Of a stretch of DNA of 64,000 nt, positions 1 to 16,083 are shown one piece after another. This DNA is from Acanthaster planci (Eukaryota; Echinodermata; Asteroidea; Valvatida; Acanthasteridae), in contig NW_019091356.1 of the NCBI RefSeq assembly GCF_001949145.1, positions 3,525,747-3,589,746 of the forward strand, read 5' to 3'. The notes under the pieces are model-generated. The model ran no database searches, had not been told where the DNA came from, and saw only the letters and a program-made list of their open reading frames with translations. Numbering within the stretch: the stretch's first letter is position 1; each line of letters starts with the position of its first letter. The position numbers and the translations under genes were made by a program.

Positions 1-3000
1 GGCAGAAATGCTATATTTCACTTAATAACTGAGTAAGGTTTCTGAGAAGAGCGTTTTTTTTTTCCCCTCCTGCCTGTGCAAGTCCAATTAGCGACAGCAC
101 TGCAGGAGAGCTGGCATGGCTCACAAAGCCGGAGGCACACAGCAGAGCATGTCCAGAGAATGCATGCCAGGGGTCTCATCACACCGCCAGGCTGGCTAAA
201 TTGGAAAATATGTTGGCTATTTGCCGGGATTGGATTTTCGGAGACAATCATCCTATTGACTTAATTGCAGGAAGCAATTCTGACTACTTCAGATTTCTCA
301 AGGGCAATTTGTTTCATGGTCAATAGAGCCATCCACTTTACACTCATTGGGATTAGTGCACTTTTCTTTCTCTGAACTGCCATTTGAACAGATTCAACAT
401 TTCAATGCAAGCAGATAAATAAAAAAAAAAGGAGGAAACTTTAATCACATAAACAATACCTACAACCAAAACCCTCCCAGATTTTTCAAAATTCATCAGG
501 GCAGTTTTGGAAGACTCTTCAAGATGCAGACGAAAAAAAGGTGGCATGCTGGGAGGGTTGGTACCCTGTAATTGTGCCACTGGTCCCCTTCCCCTCGAAT
601 GCGTTCACACACACAATGTGGTGCACACATAGTCGGAAGAAAGGGGAACAAGACAAAATGGCTATGAAATAACGACGTATGTCGTCCTCCTCACTAAAAG
701 AAAAAATTTTCTTCAGCTCTTCTCCCTCATTTGTGCAACCCGCAATCGAGGGCCTTCCCCAAGTCGACAGATTTAGAGCACTTTTTAAACTATCAGTAAA
801 GTCTTTCTCTCTGGAGAGACAGACAAGCCAATAAGAACCCTTCCTTGTTTACTCGGTAAAACTTTAATACATTCAACGACACCCTTGGAAGGCACTGATA
901 CTTAATTCAACTCTCTCTGCCGCTCGCTCATTGCAGCTGACACTTTCCCTCTCCCCCCCCTCTTCAATGTTCTACACTTTCACTAAAAATGTCAATAACT
1001 TCGGCCGGCCCTAAGTGATACCCAAGGTGTTGTACGTGCAGAGATTAATCATTCCAACTGGAGATCTTCTCCCTACTGATTCAGTGTCCTGATGGCGTAA
1101 CGCGAGCTTTACTTTTGGAGGATTTCTCTCTGGTGAAAATTCTAGAAAAAAATAATAAACTGAAGGGATACGCACTTTACAAATATGGCCTGATTTCCTT
1201 CCAAGAAAAGTGATGACTGAAATTATGCCACACTAAAAATATGATTTTCTTTTAGCAAGTTCAAAATACACTTGTACTTCACCTTGAATGAACAACCAAC
1301 AACAGTCCCCAACGCAAGTTACGTAAATAGGGCCTACTGGATCTCATTTATTGAGAAATTAACAACATAATAAAACACTGTACTTGTGTAATTCTGTATC
1401 AATCAATCAATTCGTACGTCAGACTTATTTTTCCAGGCAAAAGACAGAGATCAAAAGGCAGTCTTTCAACAGAAATCTCTGAGGCAAATGCCCAGTTAAT
1501 CCTGTGTTCATTTCACTTGGATATTTACACTGACCTCAAGCAGGAGGAAATAATCCAGCGATACTTGACAAACAATCTGTGCCTACGAGCCACTTCCTTT
1601 CACAGGGAATCTCTCCTGCTCTCCCCTGTCTTTTGCATTTTGATATAGTCCGCTACTGTGGTCAAAATAATGTCCTGCATGCCCGAGGGGGCGAAAGGGG
1701 GGGGAGACGGATGTACATGTACGCGTTTGAACTAAATCCACAAATCGATGCGTCGGTATGAGACCGGCGTTTGGACGTTGAGTGTGCGTCAGCGCTAAGG
1801 ATGTTTGTGCGGGGTATTATTGACGTTTTTCTTCTTCACTTCAAGTTTATTATGTTTCAGAGGTTACTTATGGCCAATGCCTTTTTCTCCTTTTTTGACT
1901 TTTTTTTCCCAAGCGGTATTTTGTTACATTCAATCCTTTAACTTAATGGTCATTCTTTTCCTCTGTTCTGAACTTGAGTCATATGTGGTTTTTTGGTTGT
2001 TTTGGGGGCAAAAACTGAGCTCTGTGGGCTCCTGAGTAATACAGTGTCTTTGTGCTGGATGAATAGGTTTTGAGTCACTTTTAATTTCTAGAGGGACCAA
2101 ATGCACCTGTAGATGAGGTGACAAGCAGGAGACAGTTGGATAAATTCATCCATCGCCCAAACCCAGAAAAACAGCCAAAAGCAAACTGACGAAACACACA
2201 CCAAAAATGAAAACAAAGGCCCTTGAAACTGAACCTACATGTACATGTACAGCACTTAAAATATTCAGAAAGAGTTCTATATCCTGCCTCTGCCTCAGAC
2301 CCCAAGCACAAAGCCTATAGCCAATGCTTTCAAAGTCTGCTTTAAGTAAGGTTTACTTTCAGAGGGAACTTAGAACCTTTTCTCTCTCTTAAATTTGTGT
2401 TTCTCCATCAAGTTCACGATTTTTGGTAATTTCCAAGTCATAGTAAGAAAAATATTATCTTTTCAATATGGCTTGAAAGTTGTTGGCCAGATACAAAACT
2501 TCATTAGATGACTTTGACAGCATCATTAACTATTTGACAGTCATAAAAATCAACATTATAACTACTGGACATGATATCTGAATGATGTCACCAACTTGCT
2601 CAATAACCCGTTTAAATATTCAATTTTTTTTCAGCTTTAAACATAAAAAACACACGGAAACAGACACTGAAACATCCCTCCCTTGATACAATCATGTCAT
2701 ACATGCTATCCTCATGATGAAGGGGCAAACTGGCTTTTCCACTCTTGAAACAAAATTGGGACAGAGTTCCGTATCGAGACATCACTTGATACCCTGTGCA
2801 CAAGCCCCATACGAGTACGAGACCGGTCTGAAGAATCGCGTTTCTAAGGCCTCAAGGCTCGACATATTCCGGGCTAGATTTGACTTGTCACGACAATGCT
2901 TTCTAATGGTTGACATCTGCACTTCAGAGAAGAAGGTGCAGGGAAAAATCTGTGACGTATGGAATACTTACCCCGAAGTTCTCTCCAATAAACATTATAA

Positions 3001-3241
3001 AACTTCAGAAAAGAGTTCCATTAACAGATGTAACTAATTTTGCCCTAAGTTTAAGGAAGTTAGCCATGAGAGAGCAGTAAAATGTCCTAAAAGTCAAATT
3101 TAGTAGGAAAAATGTACTTAGTAAATACACCATGGGTTAGTGCACAAAGTGTCATGTGACATCTGTCATGTCTGTGCATCAAACTCGTCCTGAACTTTAA
3201 AATAGTTTCAAATCTGAATTTCCAGAAAAACTCCAACCTAC
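1..3241 (-). other. Intron 1 of the integrin alpha gene (no exon seen)
   Basis: On the minus strand this stretch follows the donor of integrin exon 1 (GTAGGT starting at 3241 and reading leftward). I looked for a second integrin exon encoding the usual LLVGAP blade motif and found none in any frame, so exon 2 probably lies off the left edge. The stretch is AT-rich with homopolymer runs and tacatgta palindromes (for example near 2235), and shows no recognisable gene or transposon. Confidence 0.6.
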
Positions 3242-3411
3242 CAGTCGGTGTCACCGTCCCTGTGCAACTCCACAGTGTAGCCGAACATGCTCCCCTCTGG
3301 CCCCGTGTGAATGACCGGCCACTGGGTGTCCAGGTTCTGTCCCCACGCCAACGCCAGCACAGCGGCCAACACTGGCACCTGCCGCAAGAGATTTCTCACC
3401 GAGCGCCCCAT
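3242..3411 (-). CDS. Integrin alpha subunit, alpha4/alpha9-like, first coding exon (partial gene)
   Basis: This exon encodes a signal peptide and the first strand of an integrin alpha beta-propeller, the extracellular ligand-binding head that pairs with a beta subunit at the plasma membrane. I chose the Met at 3411 because it is followed directly by Arg-rich residues and a hydrophobic core (VPVLAAVLALAWG), with mature protein starting near QNLDTQWPV. An upstream in-frame Met at 3483 would bury the signal peptide behind 24 polar residues. The mature start NLDxQxPV..GP..S.FGY.V..H..D...W is most like vertebrate alpha9 and alpha4, which also have W just before the LLVGAP segment. The exon ends in phase 2 at a GTAGGT donor. 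Family assignment is firm; the subgroup rests on about 32 residues. The gene reads away from ANKZF1. Confidence 0.8.
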
Positions 3412-5828
3412 GACCAGCTCGTCAACGCACGCTGAGTTACGCTCAACCGCCGTACGTGTTAATGTTACCAACGTGGGGAACACTTTAAGACAGCTCCCGA
3501 AGTTCGCACGGAAATTAGGCCAAACAAGATGCTTCCTCCACAGGTATGGCAGTCAGAAAAGGATGAAAGTCAGCGATTAGAGGGACGAGCACACGAACTA
3601 CACATCCAAGAAGCTCTCCACTCGACGAGACGCTGGTGAAAAACCCCAAAAGTTTAACTAAAAACCTTGAAAACTGAACACAAAGTGAAACACTTCAGAA
3701 AGGCTGGGCCCAGTCCACTCAACTTTGCTATGCACTTTACCTGAACGTCTGTTAATATATTACCACACGTATTGCGCGCACGCGTAGGTGGCATACACCT
3801 GCCTTCGTGTATGGCACTGGCGGTTCACCTGTGCACAATTTTCTATTTATATTCAAATTACCCAGCGCGCGAGGAATGTCAAGCGTACGCCCGTGCTCTA
3901 CCGACGCCAGTTATTATCATAGAGCAGAGTCAGTCAAGCGTTTAGTTGTAAACAGTACTTGATGATGCGTGGAAGGGTACCGTTGGTGGCGCACATTCTA
4001 CTTCTCCGATGGCTGGTTTATTATCAGTGTTTTCCACCGTTTCAGATTTCAATTTTTGTAGCTGGCATCAAGGAAAAAAGGGGGCGCTGTACACGAAAAC
4101 CTATCAAACCTTTTGCTCCACTTGAGTATCTTCGAACTCATTTTCTGTATGTGGACATTATCCCCCAAAGATTGTATGATTTGACTAAAATGTACTTTTT
4201 AAAAATTTTTATCAGTGGGAGTTAAAATTGTTTTCAGCTAAATTAAACTCCTGTTATAAACAAAAAGTTAGATTTAAAACATGGAGACACATGCTAAAAA
4301 GGCTTGCATACTGAAAGAATTGCTAATTCCAACAAACCAACCATAGACCTGGAGCAGAATAAAACCAGACCTCTAATGGGCTCCATCATGGGGATATGTG
4401 ATGTGTTTGGGACACCGTCAATTAACTCTTTTCGTAGGCAGGTGTCCTGTGCTCTGACACAAATCAGTTCTTAATTTACCGGTTTAGTTTGCAATTTGTT
4501 GAATTTAATATTACCGTGATTTGAATGTTCTTGTTTTTGTTTGTTTCTTGTTTGTGTGTCCTCAGTCCCCCTAGTTCATGTACGTTTGTTTACCCAGATG
4601 TTCAGGTGTCTGTCTATTTTGTGTTGTATTTGATGTTTGTTTATATTTTTGTCTGCGGTTTATTGTTTGTCTTTGATTCAATAGTTACTTCATCTGTACT
4701 CCCCTGGGTTGTGACTCCCTCCGATCCACTTTAACATCATCTTATTTCCTGGATTACCGTCATTCTCCCTTATAGTTTTGTTTTGTCTTGTTTTCTCGTT
4801 AAATGATTTATTTATGTGTAATTTCTATTTATTTATATATGCACATACATATCCGTTATTTTTAGTCTAGTGTTTGTTTAGCAATTCTATATGTCACAAT
4901 TTAAATTACATTTTTTTTAATTTGAGTTTATTTGTTTCCATTCCTGTAATTGGCGGTATTTCTGCTGTTGGGTGTGGCTAATAAATAACTAAATAATAAA
5001 TAAAACGACAAACCAACAAATTAAAGGGGGGAGCTGAGGGGCTGAGGTGTTGCGCTTCCTCGCTCTCAGAGTTGTACGCACCCTTTAACGGGTATTCAAG
5101 GCAGAGGGAATTTTGAGCGTTCGGGATCGTCCCCGAGGCGGCAGAGGAGTTTGCTTACCCTGGCATTTACTTGTCTAGCACCTGAACTTTTTACGTGTTA
5201 TTGTTATAAGTAATATCATGATCATAGTTAGGGCTACATACGATATGTACCTATCTTGCACAATCATACGGATTTCCTTCTCGTTGCATGCGATGTGCCG
5301 AAGAGGATAGGGTTGGTAGTGCTGCCAAAAATTAATCAGATCAAGCCACACAGTCGGATACAATCGCAGCGAGTCTCTTGATCACATCATAGAGCAAGGA
5401 CACATCACACGGAGTGGTGAGCAATTTTTCATTTGAACGGCTTTTTAAAAAAACAATTGCCATGATCAGCTCAGACATGTCATATGTCACATTGTCAGAT
5501 GATCACCACCATCATGACCGTGTCATCGTTGTCTTCACGGTCATGTCTCATAATCATGATAATATGCACTACTAACACTGTATGTACTCGTTAATTAGCA
5601 AGATACATGTAGATTATTCTGTTTGGCGCGATTGGTCGGTCAGTATTTGGGATCTGCACGATTGGTTGATCAGTCAATCTTGTAGGAAATCTCACACTTA
5701 ATTCCGGGTAAATTCCTCCTTTCAAACAACAATGCCCAGAAATCGATTGATTGCGTAGTGATCACCCATGTCAACCAGTCATGACGATCATCATAATGAT
5801 CGAAGTTTTTCTTTTTAATTACAGCAAA
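3412..5828. promoter_or_regulatory. Intergenic region between divergent integrin alpha and ANKZF1
   Basis: The two genes are transcribed away from each other, so both promoters should lie here. ANKZF1 has an acceptor (polypyrimidine plus acag) five bases before its ATG, so at least one 5'UTR exon lies upstream and its true promoter is somewhat to the left. About 4475-5020 is T-rich on the plus strand and ends in an A/T-rich tail (taaataactaaataataaat) that resembles a retroelement 3' end, but no coding homology was found. No other gene is visible. Confidence 0.45.
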
Positions 5829-8800
5829 ATGGCTGATGCAATTGTTGAACTGTCAGAGGGTGTGATTTCAGCCAATCCAGATGAAACAAACATGAGCTTC
5901 AATGATGATACGAAGAAAGGGCAGGTCATGACCTTTCACCTCTATGACCCCATCATATCAGCATCTGTTCTGAAAGGGCTCATGCTATCGCCATGCCAGC
6001 TGAACTCAGAAGTTGATGACATGGTGGAGCTGTCCAGTGACAGTCCAGTGAGAAGACCAGGTTGGTTTGTCCGTGATCCGAGTTTGCCGATGGAATATGG
6101 CATTGCTCTGGTCTTATACCAGCAGGAGTAAAATGAAGACGCTTAAAAACTGTAAACATGCTGTTTATGGAAAATGGTTCGTGCATATTTTCTCTCTTTT
6201 TTGGGATATTTTTACTAGAGACTGAGGTTTATACCATCTCTACCAAAAAGACTTGTTTGCTGTGTAGCTGTCATTTCACTTCAAGACAACAACAGGTAAA
6301 CACCGCAATTTGATGTTTTATTGGGAAGTCACTCTCTTCCCCAATCAAAAAAAACTATTTATTTTTCTGTTAATAGTTTACAAACATGTTATTTAGTTCT
6401 GTGATGTATCTGTATGTGGGTTTCCTTTGGATAAACAGATAGATCACTACAAACTGGATTGGCACCGATTCAACTTGAAGCAAAGGATGATGGGAGCTTC
6501 ACCTGTGACTGAAGAACACTTTGAGAGTATTTCAGGTTGGTTTCAATAGGTAAATACATTAGCCAATCTGAATCCTGAATTGTTGTTTTGACAAAACCTT
6601 CAGCAATTTGTGTAAAGTTCGTCTTAAATTTGACAAAAAGTGATGTCTTTTTCTTCTGATCTTTTATTAAAAAAATGTTTCAGGTGATGTGTCTAGTATA
6701 TCTGGGAGTGATTCTTCTACCGATGACAACGACAGCGCTAATGACAGTGATCGCATGAAGTCTGGTTCCTGCACTTCTGACTCACCAGAACCACACCATC
6801 ATGTCTTGGGTCGTAGGCATCCCAAAGTGTTCTTTAGGAGTGGTGAGGGGCGGCTCGTGTCAGTGCAGCGATGTGTTTTGCATGGTAAAAAGGTGAATTT
6901 TACTTTTTAAATTTCACAAGATGTTCTTTTGCTTGTGTACTGACAAATAGCTTCAAACAGATTCCGTTGCCAATCTTCATTTTTATTTTTACCTCAGGAT
7001 ATTCCGACCACGCAGCAAGAACTTATTGCCATGGCAACTCGGCTTCCGGTGAGAATGAAATGGCTGATTCTCATGATTGGTGGCGGCCACTTTGCAGGTG
7101 CCATCTTTGATGGGTAAGAATATTGGTCAGATTACCTCCTGGCAGTGGGTCCAGATTTCAGAAAGTCCCAACTTTGTGTCAAGATTGGTCAAGCTTCAAC
7201 GCTGATTGACATGATTTTTAAAAATTTCAGCAAGGAGGTTGTTGTTCACAAGACGTTCCACCGTTACACTGTCCGAGCAAAGCGCGGCACCGCCCAGGGT
7301 ATGAGAGATTCACAACAAGGCGGGAACCAACCAAAGTGAGTACCAACAAAAACAACACATCAAAACATCCTCTGAACACATGTAAAATATTCTGGCTTTG
7401 TGTCACTGTCTAATTTTGCATCTGTTCTGTTAACAAATAAAGTATTTCTGACAAGGCTATTGAACTTTATGGAGTTTTTGTAATTCTCTTCTTTCATTTT
7501 TGAAAAATGCCAGATCTGCAGGAGCCTCGTTGAGACGCTACAACGAAGCGGCCCTTGTCGATGATATCCATGCACTCCTCGCAAGCTGGGACGACCAGAC
7601 CAAGGCCTGCCATCGCATCTTCATGAGGGCGCCCAGCTACAACAAGAACGTATTTTTTGGAGGGAAGAGCCCACCGCTGGATCGGCATGACCAGAGAATT
7701 GTTACTATCCCTTTTGCCACGCGGCGGCCGACCTATAAGGAGATCCAGCGGGTTCATGATTTGCTGTCAACCATAGAGTGTTATGGTAAATGAAACCCAT
7801 CCCTCCAATACCTCATATGATCTGCATGGCTGTTATTCTACGGGCCTGCTTAAGTTCATCTTCGACATTCTTCACAATCATTCTCAATTTTTTTATCATT
7901 GCACCTGGTTTGGCTTTCAGGAGATGCAATCGAAGCAGAGAGGCGAATCGTTGATGCGCACTCGCCCAAGGCAAAACAGCCAAAGAACAGTGCAAAGACA
8001 AAACGGACTGGTGAAAATACCGAGAATTCTACAGCAGACATGGAGAGCAACAAAGGTATCATACCGTCAGGTGGACACTCCAACCCCAATTGGTCTTTTC
8101 TCCTGCAGAAAGACTGAAACATTGCACGGAATGTTACAGGTCGTCCTGCCAGTGGAATTCCTTACCTCTTGATAAACTACCACACAGAAAAGATCAACAA
8201 ATATGGATAGGATTTAGACTTTGTGTAGAACATTCAACCTTTGTTTTGTGTTTTTCTTTTTGTAGAGAAACCGTCAGCTGATCCTGGTGAGAGCGAAGCT
8301 GAGATTGACTTGGTGTTAGTGGAAGAAGAGATATCGACTCTGGAACTTCAGGAGTTTGAGACTAATGTCAAGAAATCTCAACGGCCAAAGAAGAAGAAAA
8401 AGCCAAAAAAGAAACTGGAAAACAGTGGTATGAGTAAATTTTGGATCACGTATGTTTGGGTCGGGCTTAACCATATACTGCCGGGGAGCCCGGTTTTGGG
8501 CACATAGGCTTCATTCACGAAATCGGGGAGCCCGAAACCGGACAAAAGACCGTACTCGGAACAAAAGACTGAGCTGCTGGGAATTGCTAACATTTTTTCA
8601 GTTGTCAATAGAGGAGGAAATCCGTCATTGTTTTGAAAGGTTATACCACTGTTTGCGGCATTCAGTGCGAGCAGATTACCACTGGGGACAAAAGTGCTCC
8701 AGTGATGGGCGATACAATACTGCTGCACGCTAATCTGGCCCGTATTGAAAAGACACCAGTGGGCACTGTGCCAGTATCCAGAACCAAACAAAGTTACAGA

Positions 8801-11107
8801 ACACTGCACAATCTGGGCTCTTTTTACAAGGCGGCAGGCCTGGCTGAAGTACTCTGGCATCAATAGATGTTGTTTTTTAGATTAGAGTAGCACCAGACAG
8901 TCAATCGTGTGGGTGTAAACGTCCAGTAAATGAACTTATGATTTTTTGAAGAATTTTGAAAACGGAAAATCTTGAAAATCTCGTCACATCGTGCAACTTC
9001 AAATTCCACCCAGCAGCAAGTGGTTAATAATCTTGGTCAGATTGAGAACCCAAATCCAGCTAAAAATTTCAGCAGAAATACTTTGCATATTTCAATAGTC
9101 ATGATGTAAACTTCGTTATTGGGTCTGTGTTTAATAGAGCAAGATGAATCCAACAAGCAGATGGATGTCCTATGTGAAGCATGCAGGACAGGTGATTGGG
9201 ACCAGCTAAAGTCTTTGATGATAGCACACGCAAATGGAGAGGGTACCAATACAGGAGTATCAACAACAGAGGAGAAAAGTAAATCTGGTGATGAGGGCGC
9301 TGATCAAAGTGAACACACGATAAAGCAAGATATTCATCCTCACGACCTTGGAAATAAGACTTCAGATGGTGAACCTGAAAAGAAAACTGTACTGAGAGAG
9401 GACGGGAACAAGGTTGCCTCCACTGGGAAGGATGTTGTTTCTGGAGTACCTCACTTAAGCCTGGGATCTGAGGACAATGTGGGAGACAAAAGAGACCAAA
9501 GGAAACATGGCCAGGGTGCACTGATGGTGGACAGTGCAGGGTTGGCAGGGGCGGAGCAGGGCATGCTGGGTAATGGACAAAGCATGATGGGTAGCAGAGA
9601 GGATATGGCAGACATAGTGAACCGTCCTGTCGATGAGCTGGGCAACACCTTGTTGCATGTGGCGGTTCAGGCAGAAAGGGCGGTGATGGTGTGGAAGTTG
9701 ATGGAAATTGGAGCCGATCCTGCCATTAAGTAAGTGAAGTGTAGATGAGCTAAAATCCTACAAAATCTAGCATTAGGGTAGTCCTGTCAGATCTTGTTCC
9801 AAGCAGTGAACGAGATTGTTTGCATCAGTAGCTTGATTCCTTGGGAAATTTTATGTGGTTTTGTGGGATTTCATTAGATTCTGTTTAGTGTCAAGAAACA
9901 CTTGTCAGATTTTCTTCAACTTTTGAAGTTTTTAAAACTTCATTGAAACTGTTCAGTCAGCGTTGTGGGCTTGACTTGCTCATGTTACTCGGATTTGTAT
10001 TTTCAGAAATAGCAAACGTCAACTCCCTTATGTCCTGTGCAATGGCAAAGGTCTCAGGAAAGAATTCCGCAGGTTTATGGCAGCACACCCAGGGAAGTAC
10101 GACTACGAGAGAGCTCAGGTATTGACTGAATCAGAACATTTCATAGATAATACCATTGGTTAGAGATAAAAACGGTGGGAAGTTATGAGTGTCGGTGACA
10201 CAGAGACCATCCGAGGAGTGACTACAGGAATTGAACTAGAGTCTCTAGCTGTAGATGAGCAACGTCGTGACTTTCTAAACTTTTTAGCCAGTTGCTTCCT
10301 GCTGTTTTGTGCACAGGTACCAAGCCCGTTGACTTCCGACAGGGAGGAGATGAGAGCCGCAAAAGCAGCCGAGAAGAAGAAATTGCAGAAAAAGAACAAG
10401 AGGATCCGAGAAAAGGTGATTATCTTTGAAAATCTATCAGCTTTTTCGAAGATTTTGTGAGATTAAGGAAGGTCGAGCCTGGCCTCTAGATCTTTGTGTG
10501 TCTTACAGTGTTCTATTATTCTACACATCCACTTTACGTTTTATTTCTTAGGAGCAAAAAGAGGAGCTGAAGAGACAAGAGGAGGAGAGGAAGATGCGAG
10601 AAGCGGAGGAAGAAGAGAAGCGGAGGTTTGCGGCGCTGAGCGACCGGGAGAAGAGAGCTCTGGCGGCGGAGAGGCGATTTCAGGCTCAGCTCACGGCTCA
10701 GGGGGCTATGACAACGGACACGGTCATCCTCAATAACACTAAGTAAGATTTCTGTTTGCCTCTTGAGTAATATTTATTCCAAGGGGCGTAGGTTTTTGGT
10801 CATAGGAAAACGTGGGAGGACAAGAACACAAAAATATAAAGGCTGGAGGCACAGATGGTGGTCTGGACGTAGAGCCAAAAACAAACCCAATTCTTCCACG
10901 CCCACACTATCACATAAAGATTGGAGTGACACGGAGTGACACAAGGTGATCACTGGTTCCCATCCCATTTCCCCATTTTGCAGGCGTTGCTGGATGTGTG
11001 GAGCCAGCCTTGTGGGCAAGGTTCCCTTTGAGTACCTGGACTACAAGTTTTGTACTATTCAGTGCGTCAAGCAGCACAAACAGCAACAAAAGACACCAAC
11101 TACGTGA
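5829..11107 (+). CDS. ANKZF1: ANKZF1/VMS1, peptidyl-tRNA hydrolase of ribosome quality control
   Basis: Exons: 5829-6060, 6219-6295, 6439-6535, 6684-6892, 6998-7113, 7231-7335, 7514-7785, 7921-8055, 8266-8427, 9138-9729, 10007-10118, 10317-10415, 10552-10742, 10984-11107; all phases join, giving 840 residues (human about 726). ANKZF1/Vms1 releases nascent chains from stalled 60S ribosomes and works with p97/VCP. Visible parts in order: a C2H2 finger split across exons 2 and 3 (CLLC then HYKLDWH), the VLRF1 release domain with [27 protein letters not shown] (its Gln matches the catalytic Gln of the family) and FFGGK, a Lys-rich linker, ankyrin repeats in the 9138 exon ([15 protein letters not shown]), a coiled coil, a VCP-interacting motif ([12 protein letters not shown]) and a C-terminal zinc motif (CWMC...CTIQC). 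The start has a good context and follows an acceptor at 5824. Two introns carry unusual GTTGGT donors. Confidence 0.95.
8530..9034 (+). repeat. Dispersed repeat, copy 1 (ANKZF1 intron 9)
   Basis: This stretch aligns by eye with 13590-13955. Shared blocks include acaaaagaccgtact, cagttgtcaatagaggagg, gggacaaaagtgctccagt, gctgcacgctaatc and ggaaaatcttga, in the same order and strand. Copy 1 has an extra ~170 bp block (about 8765-8945). No coding homology was recognised, so it is probably a non-autonomous element. It lies in the large intron between the linker and ankyrin exons. Confidence 0.75.
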
Positions 11108-11870
11108 TGAGAGACAACATCAGCTACACGACATGACTCTTATCAAACTCCAAATTGAAATTAAGAGTAATGATCAGCATTACCCAAAGTCATTTATTTT
11201 CAGTCAGTGAACTCATTAAAACTTATGGACTCTGGTAAATCCTTAGTCAGATTACAATGTGAGGATTTTGGAATAAAAAAATTTATCAATACATGTATCA
11301 GAAGGAGGTCAGTGAAAATCTTGCACTTAGGGTTTGAACAACTGATAACTATTAGCACAGAGATAACGTGTTTTATCTCAACGAAACTAACCCAATCTGA
11401 TCAACTATCAAGAAATGGTTAGTGTCCAACTCTCAGTTACAGCATATAATAATGAAAGCCAACCGCTTGGAAATTTAAATTTTCCACCTGCCAAATCCTC
11501 TTTAAAATAATTGATTTATGTCATACAATAAAGAATCTTCAAAACAAAATTGTAACTGCCTTGATGTACCTGTAAGATGTTTTTGGTTGGTAAATTTATC
11601 ACCAAGGAGTATCTGTACTAGTGTGGTTTTATGTTGAATTTGGTGGATTTCAAAAGACGTAACATACACTTGCCTTGCAGTGAACTGAATTGGACTTTCT
11701 TGACTTCCCAAAATCCACTGCAAAAAATGACCTGTGCCCAATCCCATAATTCTCACAACGTCCTCTCCAGACTGTAACTTGATACTTTGTGTCGCGTGAT
11801 TCAGTAAATTAATATTCCAGTCGGCTGCTTCAGTGTCTCTGAATGCACACATGCTGACCCATCATGCCCT
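11108..11870. other. Convergent 3' ends of ANKZF1 and IDI1
   Basis: This 763-base stretch holds the 3'UTRs of two genes that face each other. A plus-strand AATAAA at 11272-11277 is a plausible ANKZF1 poly(A) signal, 165 bases past the stop. No other gene is seen. Confidence 0.5.
11272..11277 (+). terminator. Candidate poly(A) signal of ANKZF1
   Basis: A canonical AATAAA lies 165 bases after the ANKZF1 stop codon in an A-rich context. It is the first such hexamer downstream on this strand. Confidence 0.4.
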
Positions 11871-15604
<3,734 letters not shown>

Positions 15605-15865
15605 TCAAAGTCTTCTCCATACAGGAAGATCCTTTTCCATAGCTTGGTAAAAATTGGTGTTAAATTCATCCATTTTCTTTACAAATTACCTTACCGTCTA
15701 AACATTGACAAATAATTCTTTTAGTGCACCGCCTGGCATGCAAGGCAGTCCGGCCCAACGACACGCCCCCCCCCCCAGGCCGGGGCAAGGCATGAACCGG
15801 TATCACTAACGAAATCAAAAGCAACGTTTTCAAAATGTACTTGATTTGCCCAAATAAGTGCCCAC

Positions 15866-16083
15866 CTTATCTGTACTTCCTGCGTTTGTTTCTGACTGCA
15901 ATTATGGCGAATGCACAAGCCTATCCCTCGAGATGGTGGCGAAAGTCGAGTAAGGAACGGACAAGGCCTTACGTCAGTTGTCGAAAACAAGGCGCGAGTC
16001 TGAAAAAAACTCTTCAAAATGACGATATTTTTGAGAGATCTGCCCGCTTGGCCAGTCACGGTGGAGAAGAACAGTACCAGCAT
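15866..16083 (-). CDS. IDI1: Upstream IDI1 exon encoding a probable mitochondrial presequence
   Basis: A Met at 16083 opens 72 codons that end at a good donor (ATAAG|GTGGGC, exon end 15866) in phase 2. The acceptor before the main IDI1 exon (exon start 15575, reading AGGC then the cytosolic ATG) accepts phase 2 exactly, giving a 299-residue form through ...VQIRGMAS. The first 36 residues contain no Glu and no Asp, are rich in Arg, Lys, Ser and hydrophobics, and include RALFST, which resembles a presequence cleavage context. Human IDI1 also has a longer N-terminally extended isoform. Splicing and import are inferred; no transcript was available. Confidence 0.55.

Noticed and set aside
3412-3483. 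Upstream Met at 3483 as the integrin start
   Set aside because: It would place 24 polar and charged residues ahead of a normal signal peptide; the Met at 3411 gives a standard one.
4475-5020. LINE 3' end suggested by T-rich sequence and A/T-rich tail
   Set aside because: No reverse transcriptase or endonuclease similarity and no second copy in the window, so only mentioned as a possibility.
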